The notes under the pieces were generated by a model. The model was given only the letters and a program-made list of their open reading frames with translations, had not been told where the DNA came from and ran no database searches. Below are positions 34,078-44,980 of a stretch of 64,000 nt of DNA, one piece after another; positions within the stretch are counted from its first letter, which is position 1; every line of letters begins with the position of its first letter. The stretch covers positions 19,406,001-19,470,000 of the forward strand of contig JBANAY010000003.1 in assembly GCA_037952775.1 (NCBI GenBank), written 5' to 3'. The DNA is from Clonostachys chloroleuca (Eukaryota > Ascomycota > Sordariomycetes > Hypocreales > Bionectriaceae). The translations under genes were made by a program, and so were the position numbers.

Positions 34078-34118
34078 TTAAAACCCCTTTGAAGCCCTTG
34101 TTATTTTGACGCCCACTT
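34078..34118 (-). repeat. Dispersed repeat terminus A, copy 3
   Basis: Reverse complement begins GTGGGCGTCAAAATAAC, matching 3192-3232 and 5103-5145. It marks a sharp change from AT-rich to ordinary base composition. Confidence 0.6.
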
Positions 34119-34773
34119 GCTCGCATTTCAATACATCTGATACAGACTCTGGTCCAAAGTGAGGATCAGGCTATCATGTCCCGACCAAAATTAGAGGCCA
34201 AGATATCCCACACGTTGGCAGATGAGATGACCAGAAGAATATCCAGCATTGATTTCAGACCCAGGCCGTTGTTGAGGGCATAATTCTATGAGCGTGTGTG
34301 TTAAGCTAGTTGGTAGGTTTTATATATAATAGTCATCCTGTAACAACATCAGCCGTCTATTGTGCAGATGATATGCTACACTGTTGACCCTAAAACCCTC
34401 TATGTGCTGATGTTCTTAGAGACTGCACCTGCTCCGAGGTACGAAAGGGAAATGTAAAACAAGAAAAGCCATGGATGTACTGAGGCCTGCTATGTCGAAT
34501 ACGGGAAACGGAACACCAGCCCAAAAAGTTTGACACAGTGCAGAATTCGAAGCACGACTTGTTTCCAAATTGCTCTCAATGCTGTCAAACTCATCACTGA
34601 TGGATGGCTTCCTCGAACAAAGCCTGAATGGCGATCCTATGAAATTAATCTCAGCGTTCTTTTTAGGCTGAATCCCATTAATCATGCAAGGCTGATTGAT
34701 GCCTGTTTCGACCCCAAAGCAACATGACGAAAGCAGATCGACCTTTGGAAACCTAAAATCATTGGGTAAAGTC
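34119..34773. other. Intergenic between element and DUF3669 relic
   Basis: No gene supported. A minus-strand frame at 34416-34814 overlaps the end of the relic in another frame and has no domain. Confidence 0.4.
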
Positions 34774-35790
34774 TCATGATATAGGCAAAGAATGAGTTTC
34801 TTCAATTCTGCCAATTACAGCATGGAAAGGTTCGGATAATATCTCCGGGCTTTCACTCATGGGATTAACTCGTACAATTTCCAGACCAACGCGCCGATAC
34901 TCTGCCGAAAATATATCCCAAAGCTTCTGGGATTGCCCATCCGTACTATGAGGTCGTGGATAATATGGGCCATTTCCCCAAAATGCCTTTGCTATGGCTG
35001 TCAATCCCGAATCATCTGCTGTTATCGGTCTTGAGCAATCGAAGCCAAGCATCCAGAGAGGGTGCGCGGCCAGTACACTGGTATTGGCCTCGGGACCTCC
35101 TCTTGAGCTGCCGAGCATGAACTCTACATCAGCAGCATCGGTTCTCACTTTCTAGTGCAGTGTTGCTAACGCCTCGGCCATGGCTTTGGCGTACGATTCA
35201 CAGGGCAAGGCCATTTCCTCGGCCTGGTTGATATGTAGGGGGAAATTGCGGAGGCTGAAGAATCTAGTTTGTCGTTGTTTGGGATTCAACCGGCGCTTAC
35301 GGCCAAGATAGACTCGCACTAAGCAATGATGATTTTCTTTGCTGCTCAAAATCTGATCTCTTAAGTCATCCGGGCAGTAGTTCTCAATAAGGGTGCGCCG
35401 AGCTCGGATCGACACCGGCTGTATCCTTTCAGCAAGCATTGCATTACAGCCTTGGGATCCATCGGGTAATTGAGGTAGTATCTGATGCCATCTCGGGTCC
35501 TGACTCTCCATGATGTCCAAGCATGACGGCACGAGCACCTGCTCTAAACTTGTGATTTAGCAGATTTGCGACTGCACGAGGAACTTGTTTTCAAGGGATC
35601 AGCTCGGGGCTCCATCTTCCCTTTTGATAACAACAGGGACAGGGTCTGTTTCAGGGGATGTCAAATTACCCCAAACAGAGCCACAGTGGCCGGCACCCAA
35701 GCGCTCGAGCCGCGCTGAGGCTTTCAAATGAGTGAACGCATTGCCCCTGGGTTGCTTATGTCCGAATGCGTGTTTGGGGTGACTTGGCAC
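34774..35790 (-). pseudogene. DUF3669-domain protein, broken by stop codons
   Basis: The reading frame starts near 35790 with RLERLGAGHCGSVWG and VVIKREDGAPS, then hits TGA, a second stop TAA and possibly a frame change between 35600 and 35540. It resumes as the DUF3669 core (TRFFSLRNFPLHINQAEEM and SYAKAMAEALATLH), meets TAG at 35149-35151, and continues in the same frame as TDAADVEFMLGSSRGG. Family members have Trp where this TAG lies and Arg where the TGA lies, so TGG to TAG and CGA to TGA are the simplest causes; both fit C-to-T RIP changes on one strand or the other. DUF3669 proteins are fungal and of unknown function. It sits beside the AT-rich element. Confidence 0.7.
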
Positions 35791-36100
35791 AGTGAGGAGC
35801 GTATGGATCTAGCCACACCACACAGATGCACAGAGTTTAGACAAGCTTGGATCAAATGCCACTTGATGGTAGCTCATGGTGAGTCACGTAATCGCATAAC
35901 GAATTGTAAGGGACTATCGACGTTCAACCGGTTTAATCGCCTGAATCGTTGTGGCCTGCCAGGCGGATGAATGGGGTGACAGCGCACTAGGGAAGCTGTT
36001 TTGACCAGCTGATGGTTGTTTGGTGTCAGCCAGTTCGCATTGACGTCTTCTGCTACTTAACGTTTCGAATTCAGGCTAGATTCTGTCATCGTGAGGAGCG

Positions 36101-36138
36101 AGCCTAAATGCTTGATGAGACGAGAAAGCATTTAGGCT
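36101..36138. promoter_or_regulatory. Perfect inverted repeat upstream of xylanase gene
   Basis: AGCCTAAATGCTT at 36101-36113 and its exact complement at 36126-36138, with a 12-nt spacer. A third TTTAGGCT follows at about 36149. It could be a dimeric regulator site or a transcript hairpin; the factor is unknown. Confidence 0.4.
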
Positions 36139-36289
36139 TGGCTTGATTTAGGCTCTGGCAGCACAGCGCAAGCCGGCTTCCCGTGATGCCCATTGCACTG
36201 CTCCAACGGCAGTTGTCGCCATCACCACGGCTGTAACACGTTATTTATTTCCGAAATTGTTCGTATTTGGTAAGCATGTCGAATGTCGA

Positions 36290-36295
36290 GGCTAA
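36290..36295 (+). promoter_or_regulatory. XlnR/Xyr1-type GGCTAA motif
   Basis: GGCTAA is the known core site of the fungal xylanase activator XlnR/Xyr1. It lies about 310 bp upstream of the xylanase ATG. A six-base motif can occur by chance; position and gene identity are the support. Confidence 0.4.
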
Positions 36296-36604
36296 TTACG
36301 AGGAAATCAAGTGGATCCTGGCCGTGTGTTACGGCGGTTTCAACCTCAGAACTGAAACACCAGCGACGGTTTGGGTACGGCATCCAAGGTGAACTGGCCT
36401 AACTAGGAACTCGGAAGCAGCCGACCGAGATGTTTGACTGTGTATCTTGACTTCGAATTGCTCTCCTTAGATTTTGCGGAAGGGGGCAATGTTGTGTATA
36501 TATTGATCGCCTTGTCCTTCGTCCGGGAAAGGGATATTTCGACACTCCAGCAACATTGATCACCACTGCAGCACGTAAACAAACCAACAGTCAATCCAGA
36601 CAAC

Positions 36605-37460
36605 ATGCATTTCTCTACCCTTTTCGCAGCAACATGCGCCTTCATCTCGGGCACTATCGCAGCTCCCGGTCTCAACCCCAATCTTGAAAGCCGGGCAGTC
36701 ACTCCCAATGCTGAGGGAACTCACAATGGTTTTTTCTACTCTTGGTGGTCCGACGGCAACGCACCTGCGACATACTCCAACGGAAATGGAGGTTCCTATA
36801 GCATTTCGTGGGAGGCTGGTGGAAATCTCGTCGGCGGAAAGGGCTGGAACCCAGGAACTTCTCGGTATGTTGGGATCCTGCCTGTGATCCGGCACGGTTC
36901 AACCAGTAAAATGTCAAATTTCTAACTTGCGCGGCAGATCCATCACCTACTCGGCGAATTGGAAGCCCGTGAACAACGGAAATAGCGTGAGTGACGCCGG
37001 GGTCCAATGCTGGAAGATTCATGACGCTGACGTGACGAAGTATCTCACCATCTATGGATGGACTCGCAGCCCGCTCATTGAGTATTACGTCGTCGAAGCA
37101 CACGGCGAGTACAACCCTGTAAGTCCATACTGTCCCTACAATGTATCTTGATTAGTCCCTAACGGTTTGGTTCCTCCAGGGGTCGTCTGCTACTTCCAAG
37201 GGTTCTGTGTCACCATCGACGGTGCCACATACCAGCTGTACCAGAGCACCCGATACAACGCGCCATCAATTGACGGCACCAAGACTTTCCAGCAGTATTG
37301 GGCCATCCGAGACAGCCAGCGCACCTCCGGCACGGTCAACATGGGCACAGTCTTCAACGCCTGGGCCTCAAAGGGCATGACTCTGGGAACTCACTACTAC
37401 CAAATTGTTGCCACCGAGGCATACAACAGCAAGGGAACTTCCACGGTCACTGTGTCGTGA
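36605..37460 (+). CDS. GH11 endo-1,4-beta-xylanase with an apparent frameshift in the last exon
   Basis: Secreted xylan-cleaving enzyme. Exons: 36605-36864, 36938-36986, 37041-37118, 37180-37460. A signal peptide and pro-region (to about residue 31) precede the jelly-roll. The nucleophile Glu is in [10 protein letters not shown] and the acid/base Glu in QIVATEAY, where most members have ATEGY. The 54-nt segment 36987-37040 (GTGAGT...GAAG, branch-like GCTGAC) must be an intron: it has no stop and keeps frame, but removing it restores [12 protein letters not shown]. The last exon is 281 nt and not in frame: [10 protein letters not shown] reads in one frame and [11 protein letters not shown] in another, switching at about 37203-37212. 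A two-base gain or one-base loss would explain it, as would a sequence error. Confidence 0.85.
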
Positions 37461-39341
37461 GCAGATGATCGAAATGAAGCGTTCTTGGGATTTATGTATA
37501 GCGGGAAAGGGAAATGAAATTGATATCAGTCGGTCTTTAGCGGGTGGGCGGGATGGAAAACATGTATAGAAGCGGCGTGAAGGACAGCGCTGGGCGTGAT
37601 CCTCCGTTCAGGATTTGTCGGGCACCTAGTCTATCAGACAATAAACAGCCGCTTCGTTGCGCTCATTTATCTGCAGATATACGCGAAGCCTAGTGATCAT
37701 GATGCAGTATCATTGCTAACTCATGCATCTATTGGCTAGCAGCGACAGCACCTCGCACCGAGAGGACATAATACTCAAGTTAAGAGAGACGAAGTGCTGG
37801 TTGCAAGTAAGCAGCACCATCATGAGGTGTCGGCAGTTCCTTACCGTGCGTTGCGAAATGCGGTACTTGCAGAGTTGCACCGGGCATTTATCGGTGAGCC
37901 ATTTCGTGATTCCAATTTACAAATCAAGAAAGCATACTCGCTTTGGCAGGTGAGTCACTATTCCCCTTTGCTGGACAGGGGTTGCCTCAAGCTCGGGTAT
38001 TAATCGACTGGAGATCTTCAGAGGCTCTCGTTCTGGCAGCCTCTTTTCATGACGCAAATCACCTCTTGGAAATCCCACCAGGGTCCGCCCCATCCAGCCT
38101 TGATCCTCGTCCCCATATCATCTGATCCTGACTGCAATGGGCGGATATCCCGTTATCCAAGACACTCAAAGACTATTGCCCCGAAATGGGCAGTTACCAA
38201 TTAGCCGGCAGGCAATGATCGACCCCCGCAAGCCGGTGAATTCATTTTAGATCGTCTGCCCCCTCCTTCTACTATGGGAGGCCAAGCCCCTCCCTCGCTG
38301 TCGCCGTGCCTGTGCCTGAACCTGGACCTGTGTCCGGATTTGCAGGTTTCCGAGTCACAAATCCTTGCTCACGGGCATGATGAATGGGGGCCATTACGTA
38401 TGGATGGCTGTTTGCTGGGCGAATGAAAGTAGGAGAGGCCATCCCATCGATCCCCTCCTTCTTCATGGTGTGTCGCACCATAATTTCCACAGGACACACC
38501 GGCATGGCCGCGCCTCCAATAAGCCACAACTGACAAGCCAAAGGTGTAACCAAACTACGCCTAGAAAGATTCCGTCACTGGAGAGAGGAGATGTCAGTCA
38601 AATACACAGAAGATCAAACCTTTCCTGCAATCCGGAGCCTGGTGAGGGGCGCATGACATTGAATGGCGGCAAGCAGCCCATCAAGAACAGGGGTATCCCA
38701 GCAAGTGAAACCCAACCCTTCAACAACAGAACCCAGATCTGAACCCGAATACGCCGTCAAGTGTTCCCTCCGAAATCTTGGAAGAAAGAGGCGGAGGGGG
38801 AACATGAAAAGGACAGTGTCGAAATAGAAAAATATCAGCTAGATATGCTCACTTCAAGCAGCTCAGTCAAAAGTCATTTGAGTCAAATCATCGTGTCTTG
38901 CCACATTCCATATAAGTTGAAAAGATTGGCATATAATAGGCGAAACAACCCAATCTAAAGCTGGCAAACAAGGCAGTAGCCGAGACAACGGCCCTGATGG
39001 ACCAGAAGGAGCAAACAGGAACGCGCCTTGGCAGTGTCCATGGCCTGCATTTTCCACAAGCTGTAGCACCATTAAGCATACATCAGGATTATCTTATACA
39101 TAGGTTGTCAATACAAGATGGCTAAGGCACTGGCATGCGCAAGAGGCCCCCTGGAACTTCCTTCCCTGGAAATCGTCGAGTTCATGGTTCCCAGAACGGA
39201 ATGCGATGTCACTCCCTTCACCTCTGTTCCTCTCTTCCGTATATTACTCCTAGCCGTCGCTCATTGTTTTTTTTTCAATCAACCCGCACAAGCCATCCTC
39301 TCATGTTTTACCCCGAGTAACATTTGTTTCGTTCATACGCC
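37461..39341. other. Intergenic, no supported gene
   Basis: About 1.9 kb. Frames such as 37723-37953 and 38365-38742 lack domains and start context. No repeat found. Confidence 0.4.
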
Positions 39342-40878
39342 ATGTCACTCAAGCAGTGTTTGAGAGCGGTTTGCGGCATCAGGCTGCTCACCTGTGTCAG
39401 CTTTGCTGGCGATCCTCTATATCAATTGGCCTGGGTCAAGCCCTTTAACCTCGACATTCCAGTCACTCCTGCCGCCGTCATCCGCCCCAACACTGCGGAG
39501 GAGGTAGCAGGTGCAGTCAAATGTGCGAAGCAATATAATGTCGCCATCCAGGCCAAGTCCGGTGGCCATTCTTATGGGTAGGTAATTCAAAACGATCTCG
39601 CTCCCACGCAACCGGCCGCTGCTTTGTCTCCGTCTCTAACTGTCCGTGGATAGAAACTTTGGACTGGGGGGTGAAGATGGAGCTATTGCAGTCGACCTGG
39701 TCAACCTAAACAGTTTCAGCATGGACGAGAGCAACTGGATGGCAACCTACGGTTCAGGGCTCCGTCACCGAGATCTGGACGCACACCTCCACAACAACGG
39801 CGCGCGAGCAATTGCGCATGGTACCTGCCCTAGCGTTGGGGTCGGCGGCCACGCGACAATTGTAAGTTTGATAACGGCGTTTAGCTTATTGGAATGCTGC
39901 TGACAATGACCATGGCAGGGCGGACTGGGGCCCATGTCAAGGATGTGGGGAAGCGCGCTGGATCATGTCGAAGAAGTAGAGGTCGTCACTGCCGACGGAG
40001 AGATCAGACGGGCCAGCTACACAGAGAATGCGGATCTCTTCTTTGGAATCAAGGGTGCCGGTGCCAGCTTCGGCATCGTGACCCAGTTCAAGGTGCACAC
40101 CCATCCAGAGCCTGGCAACGTGGTTGAATATACATACAGCCTCAGCTTCGGCTCTCAGAAAGAGATGGCAAGCGTCTTCAAGAAATGGCAGGCACTTGCC
40201 GGAGACCCCGAACTGGACCGGCGATTCTCGACCCTCTTCTTCGCCCAACCTCTCGGCGCCCTCATCACAGGCACGTTTTACGGAACAGAAGAGGAGTACA
40301 AGGCCACGGGAATCCAGGACAAGATCCCTAGTGGCGGTGATGTCGACTTCAAACTCGTGTCGTGGCTGGGATCTATCGCACACCAGGCCGAGGTAGCAGG
40401 CTTGGGCCTGGCTGAACTGCCCAACCCCTTCACAAGCCGATCCCTGGCGTTCCGCGAGGAGGACCTCCTCTCTGATGCCGCAGTTGACGATTTGTTCACA
40501 TACCTCGACGAAGCCGACAAGGGAACCATCATCTGGACGCTCATCTTCAACTCGGAGGGTGGTGCCATGGCTGATTTTACCAAGGGCAACTCATACCCGC
40601 ACCGCGACAAGGTCATGATGTACCAATCCTACGTGATCGGTATCCCTGAGGTTTCAGACACGTCCAAGGCGTTTGTGGAGGAGGTCCAGAGACGTGTGCG
40701 TGCTGGGGCACCCAATGCCAACACAACCTACGCAGGGTACATTGATCCGACGCTGGATAGACAGGCTGCGAACCAGTTCTACTGGGGAGACAAGCTGCCC
40801 CAGCTCAGGGAGGTGAAGAAGAAGTGGGATCCCAATAATATTTTCCGCAACCCTCAGAGTGTCGAGCCGGCAAGTTAG
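39342..40878 (+). CDS. FAD-linked oxidase, BBE/AA7 glucooligosaccharide-oxidase type, 467 aa
   Basis: Flavoenzyme oxidising a carbohydrate or secondary metabolite alcohol with O2. Exons: 39342-39577, 39654-39861, 39919-40878; phases sum to 468 codons. The PCMH-type FAD domain has H76 in SGGHSYG and C137 in HGTCPSVGVGGH. These are the two residues that hold FAD bicovalently in AA7 enzymes. The glycine-rich GGLGPMSRMWG and FFGIKGAGASFGIVT follow, and the C-terminal BBE motif is YWGDKLPQLREVKKKWDPNNIF. No clear signal peptide is present (MSLKQCLRAVCG), unlike secreted AA7 members, so an intracellular role or a missed 5' exon is possible. The pseudogene downstream is on the same strand but unrelated in family. 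Confidence 0.88.
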
Positions 40879-41314
40879 TGTGGCCAGCTGAGAGACTGTG
40901 ACACCGGTGACCAGGACATGGGAAAGGGCGAGACGAGTCAAGGAGAGCAGAGCAGGAAGACTGAGCTTGCTCTTGTCATCATTGGCGTCGCCGGTTCTCT
41001 GTGGTTGTAAATATCCTTTAGCCAGTCGGTCTATACATACTTGCATAATTTCTACTTGGCACTTCCAACCACGTCATCATCACCTACAGTAAGTATATCG
41101 TTCTGGGAATGAGAGCCCCGGCATGGATCAAATATTATCGTACAACAATGGGATCAGTCGCCGTCAGCATGGGAGAGGAGGAACGACCCTAAATATAGAG
41201 GCTTACTGGCCATCCAATCCCGCGATTTGCCAAGGGTGAGGAGTCAACCTTTAAGTCGAGCAAAAGGAGCAGAATCGGGAGAGGGGAGAAAATTCAAAGG
41301 AAGCTAACACGGCA
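40879..41314. other. Intergenic
   Basis: 3' region of the oxidase gene and the place where the missing N-terminal part of the downstream ThDP enzyme relic should be; none of it is recognisable. Confidence 0.4.
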
Positions 41315-42982
41315 GCGTAGTGCCCACGAGTATTAGATGGTAGCTATTCCAATGGCTGATGGCCACGCTCGATTGACAGGCAAGCCTCAATGTGTTATTA
41401 TTCACGTCGATGTCGGCACCCAATGCCTCGGCGCCACTGTCCATAATGCGTCTACGGGCCGGGCCCCTGTGCTCGCCTTTTCCGGACTTTCACCACTTAC
41501 GCTCGAGGGGCTCACGTGCAGAGTTCATCCTCTGGATTCAGGATGTCCCTGACTAAAAATCCACCCTGGGCCAATACTGCCGGTACGTAGTGGAGATTAA
41601 GACCGGAACCAATATTAAGCAAATGGTCAATCGAGCTCTAAAGTTTGCCCGGTTATACCCCCAGGGCCCTATGTACCTCTACGGCGCTGATAGGTTATGG
41701 AGGCTGATATTTAACCGTATTCACTCGACCAGAAAGTCTAAGAACCAGTTGAGCTAAGTGGACCGCCAGCTAAGGCAGCTGCTGATATTGCTGGGGCCCT
41801 CGTTGGGACCGCGAGATATCTGCTTATAACAAGATATTCTGGGCGCAACCCCAAAATCCCCAGGGCGCTTGTCGAGCTAGCAGATACTATCAAGGGGTTC
41901 CGTGTGCTGGATACGGGCGGGAGCGACATGAGCTTCCCTGGAAATCACCCAGCCTGGATCGGTCTTCGATATGGTTCACACGAAGAGAATCGAGGCAGAG
42001 GTGATTTTGGTGTTAAATTGTGATGTGCCGCGGATCCCAACGCTGTGAAGGCCAAGAATCGATGCAAAGATCATCCATGTTGATGTTGATCCGCTGAAGA
42101 AGTTGATTCTCCCTTTCTATATCCAGGCTGAGACTTGCTGCAAGGCCAACGCGCTCACTTCTGTCGAGCAAATCACCGCCAATCTCAAAGTCTCCAAGGC
42201 ATTGGCGGCCATGGATCAATCTTCTGTCGAGGCTAAGCGGCGAGAGGCCTTTAAGGCCAAGATTGCAGACATCGAAAAGCATCTGAGCCTCAAAGTGATG
42301 GCCGCTTCGGCACAGGCTTCCTAAGCAAGGTACTACGTAGAATTTGTCTTGAGGATACCATTTGGGCACATGAGGCCGTGACTAATACCAGGTTTGTCCA
42401 CGACAACATACGGCCCACCAAGCCGCTGTCTTTCATCAACTGCGGGGAGGGTGGCCTTGGCTGGTCTGGTGGCGCTGCACTGGGCATCAAGCTGGCAAGT
42501 GATGCTGAAGCTGGCGGCGAGGGCAAGGGCAAGTTTGTGGCGCAGATCGCAGGAGACGAAACTTATCTCTTCTCGGTACCGGGCAGCGTGTCCTGGATCT
42601 CTCAGCGGTACAAGATTCCCGTTTTGACCATTGCCCTCAACAATAAAGGGATATGTTGACTACCGAGTTGATTCTTTCCTGTTGCGAGAACAACATGACT
42701 AAACCTGGTGGTGCGAATGACGGATGGAACGCGCCTCGCAGACCAATGCTGCTAGTTCACCCTAACGGCCTTGCCGCAAAGGCGACCAACGAGGAGATCA
42801 AAATTTCGTTCGAGCCTGCTCCAGACTATGCAGGCATCGCCAAGGCCGCCGGAGGGGGGGCAATCCATGCAATGAGGGTGGAGAAGGCTGCGGAGCTCGG
42901 GGTGATACTCAAGGAGGCAGTGGCCACGGCGCAGGCGGGCACGACGACGGTGGTAGATTACAAGGTTGATCCCGATTGCTGA
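41315..42982 (+). pseudogene. ThDP-dependent enzyme (acetolactate synthase / 2-hydroxyacyl-CoA lyase-like), decayed
   Basis: Pieces of one thiamine-diphosphate enzyme occur in order but in several frames. They are MADGHARLTGKPQCVIIHVD (41350), DQKSTLGQYCRYVVEIKTG (41545), RALVELADTIKGFRVLDTGG (41870), CKDHPC/IHVDVDP near 42065, PLSFINCGEGGLGWSGGAA (42420), AGDETYLFSVPGSVSWI with VLTIALNNKG (42550-42650), and WNAPRRPMLLVHPNG (42728). The cofactor motif GDG reads GDE. The intron expected after NNKG has lost its donor and acceptor. The first ~50 residues are missing. Frame changes and stops occur along the gene, so it is dead. Which ThDP reaction it catalysed cannot be told. Confidence 0.75.
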
Positions 42983-44980
42983 GGCCGGTTTGGGTCGGCA
43001 GAGGGCCCATCTGGAAGTGAATACACTATTCCCAAACTTTGGCTCTTGAAGATTCTGCAGAGGGCGGCCAGTACGCTCGTGAGGCCAAGCATCTTGTTGA
43101 GAACCCTTAGTACTCGACCTCTGAAGGCCTTGAGAGCACAGCCAAGGACGAGTGTAGAAGTAATGCAACCTTGTACGCAACATAGCCACTTGACGCTTGT
43201 TCCAAAGTCATGGCGGTCTATATGCCACGGAATATCGGCCCTGGTGGAGTAGACATCAGTAGTATTATGGAGATTGGTGTTTGAAAAGGCATTCCAGAAC
43301 AAACGGATGCATCGCTTAGTCTTGTGCAAGACTTCTAGACCGTCTCTACTGTGGAAATTTCAGGGATTTATCGGGTGATTTTTTAAGCTCTTGGACCCAG
43401 TTCTCACTCTGCTTCTTGGGTGGTGTCTGAGTCCTTCCCCATGCCGATGCTCCGCTTGCCAAGGCATTGGAGATGCCCTGCCATCAGATCATTCTTGCTT
43501 CCAAGTGGGGGTCCGGGCACTTTTCAGGTACATGGACAAGACATGCAGATCCGACTGCTTTGTGGATGGCTGCCCTGGTGAAAGCAAAGACAAATAAGGA
43601 CTTCAACAAAGCGTATTGGTCGTCGTTTCGGCTGCCGTGCGACGATAGCATGGCGCCGACTCGTTGATGAGCGGTTCCCACGCAAACCAAGAGCGATTAA
43701 TTCGAGACTAGATCGCTGGTACAGTACCTTACCTTAAAAAAGGTAACCAGCTGCCTCAAGGTGGCTCTGATAGCGGAGCCGTCCCTGTACACGGACGTGT
43801 GAGTGCGGCTCGCATCGATTGTGTCTCTTGATGCTTCGAATTGAGGTCAGGGCTTGGAGCTTGCGGTCCTAGCCACCTACAGGATCATGGACATGAACGA
43901 AGAGACTTGATAAGCCCTTGATGGTCGAGCCTAGTTCATCATCGCCAGTCGAGAGGCCCAGATGATGAAGTTTCTTGGCCCAGGTCTTGGTAGCAACTGT
44001 CCGCATACAGAGCTGATCTCGTCGGTGGTCGAAACGGAAGACACACCTGCACATCTGAGAGGATTCAGAGCGCAAAGGACAGAGCCCCATGTCGGATAAT
44101 CACTTTGTGATCATGTGCGCCCTTGTTCGCCCTCCCCACCGTTTTCTTGGAGGTCCCGCGAGTTAGTAGACGCCGCCCTAAGGGTCCAGACTCGATCGAG
44201 GCGTCGGGTGACGGTTCTCAACCAAGCGAACCGCCAAATTGCGAGCGAAGGGCTTGAATGGTGGGCTGACGGCTGCGAGGCTCCACTGGTCTGGCAACGA
44301 CCCCTCACTGCCTGAAGCAGTTTAGGAGCCTGCAGCGTACTGCGGGCTCCTCTGCAGGGCTCCTCTGCAGCAGTATGTGATGCCCTTATGCCGCCTTGGG
44401 CGGTAGCCTCCACTGTAACCCACCTCGTGCCATGCTCCGAGGCGCTGTGGTCGCTGCCGGCCGGGGCCTCGAGGTCTTCAACGCCAATTCGGTACATTTC
44501 CCTCCCTCTTCCCACCCCTCCACGAGCCATCAACCATCACCAAATATTCCATAACTGGGTTGCTGAATTGACTGTCCATATTAATACCTTGACTCTACGC
44601 GTATCTTCTCTACAGTCTCTTCAAGCCCGCTCCCCTCCCCAAGACCTACATGAACCCCGTCTTTCCAGGCTCTTTTCCCACAGCCGTTCCCCACGCGACC
44701 GAGACTCAAGAGACCACCCTAGGAACAAAAGAAATTAAAGAGAACGGCCTCTAACGGAACCTCTCTCTGGGCCGCCAGGCAGACAACAAATATACACGAG
44801 GAACCGCATCGGCGACGAGACAATGAAAGGCGCTCACTCAGTTGATCCCAGCAGAATCGAGTTGCCGAAACGACTGGGCCTTTTCAGCGACTTTGACTCG
44901 TGAAAACATTTTCGATTATTAGTATTTCTAGCACCCACCATTTCTGCCGCTTAATAGGTATTCCCTATACGTCCGAAGCC
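42983..44980. other. Intergenic, possible eroded fragments, cyclin leader
   Basis: No supported gene in 2 kb. Short frames at 43391-43667 (+) and 43869-44090 (-) look protein-like in places but match nothing I know. A small palindrome (CCTTACCTTAAAAAAGGTAA) lies near 43727 and a doubled GGCTCCTCTGCAG at about 44346-44371. The last ~500 bp is probably the cyclin gene's promoter and leader. Confidence 0.4.

Larger units (their letters stand above)
32596..34118 (-). mobile_element. RIP-mutated AT-rich element with A and B termini
   Basis: Terminus B (32596-32646, plus) and terminus A (34078-34118, minus) enclose about 1.4 kb of sequence reduced almost wholly to A, T and TA-flanked C/G. This is the same end arrangement, inverted, as at 5103-5290. 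The part 32803-33120 matches 53742-54070. No reading frame survives. Near loss of CpA, TpG and CpG is the mark of RIP. The class cannot be assigned. Confidence 0.65.
35791..36604. other. Upstream region of the GH11 xylanase gene
   Basis: No gene. It holds a perfect 13-bp inverted repeat at 36101-36138, one GGCTAA at 36290-36295 and a TATA-like GTATATATT at about 36495, roughly 110 bp before the start codon. Confidence 0.5.

Noticed and set aside
38365..38742. Plus-strand frame of 125 residues
   Set aside because: No domain, no splice structure, and flanked by stops; chance frame in intergenic DNA.
44111..44533. Minus-strand 140-residue Arg/Ala/Ser-rich frame upstream of the cyclin gene
   Set aside because: Composition typical of antisense of GC-rich leader sequence; no motif.
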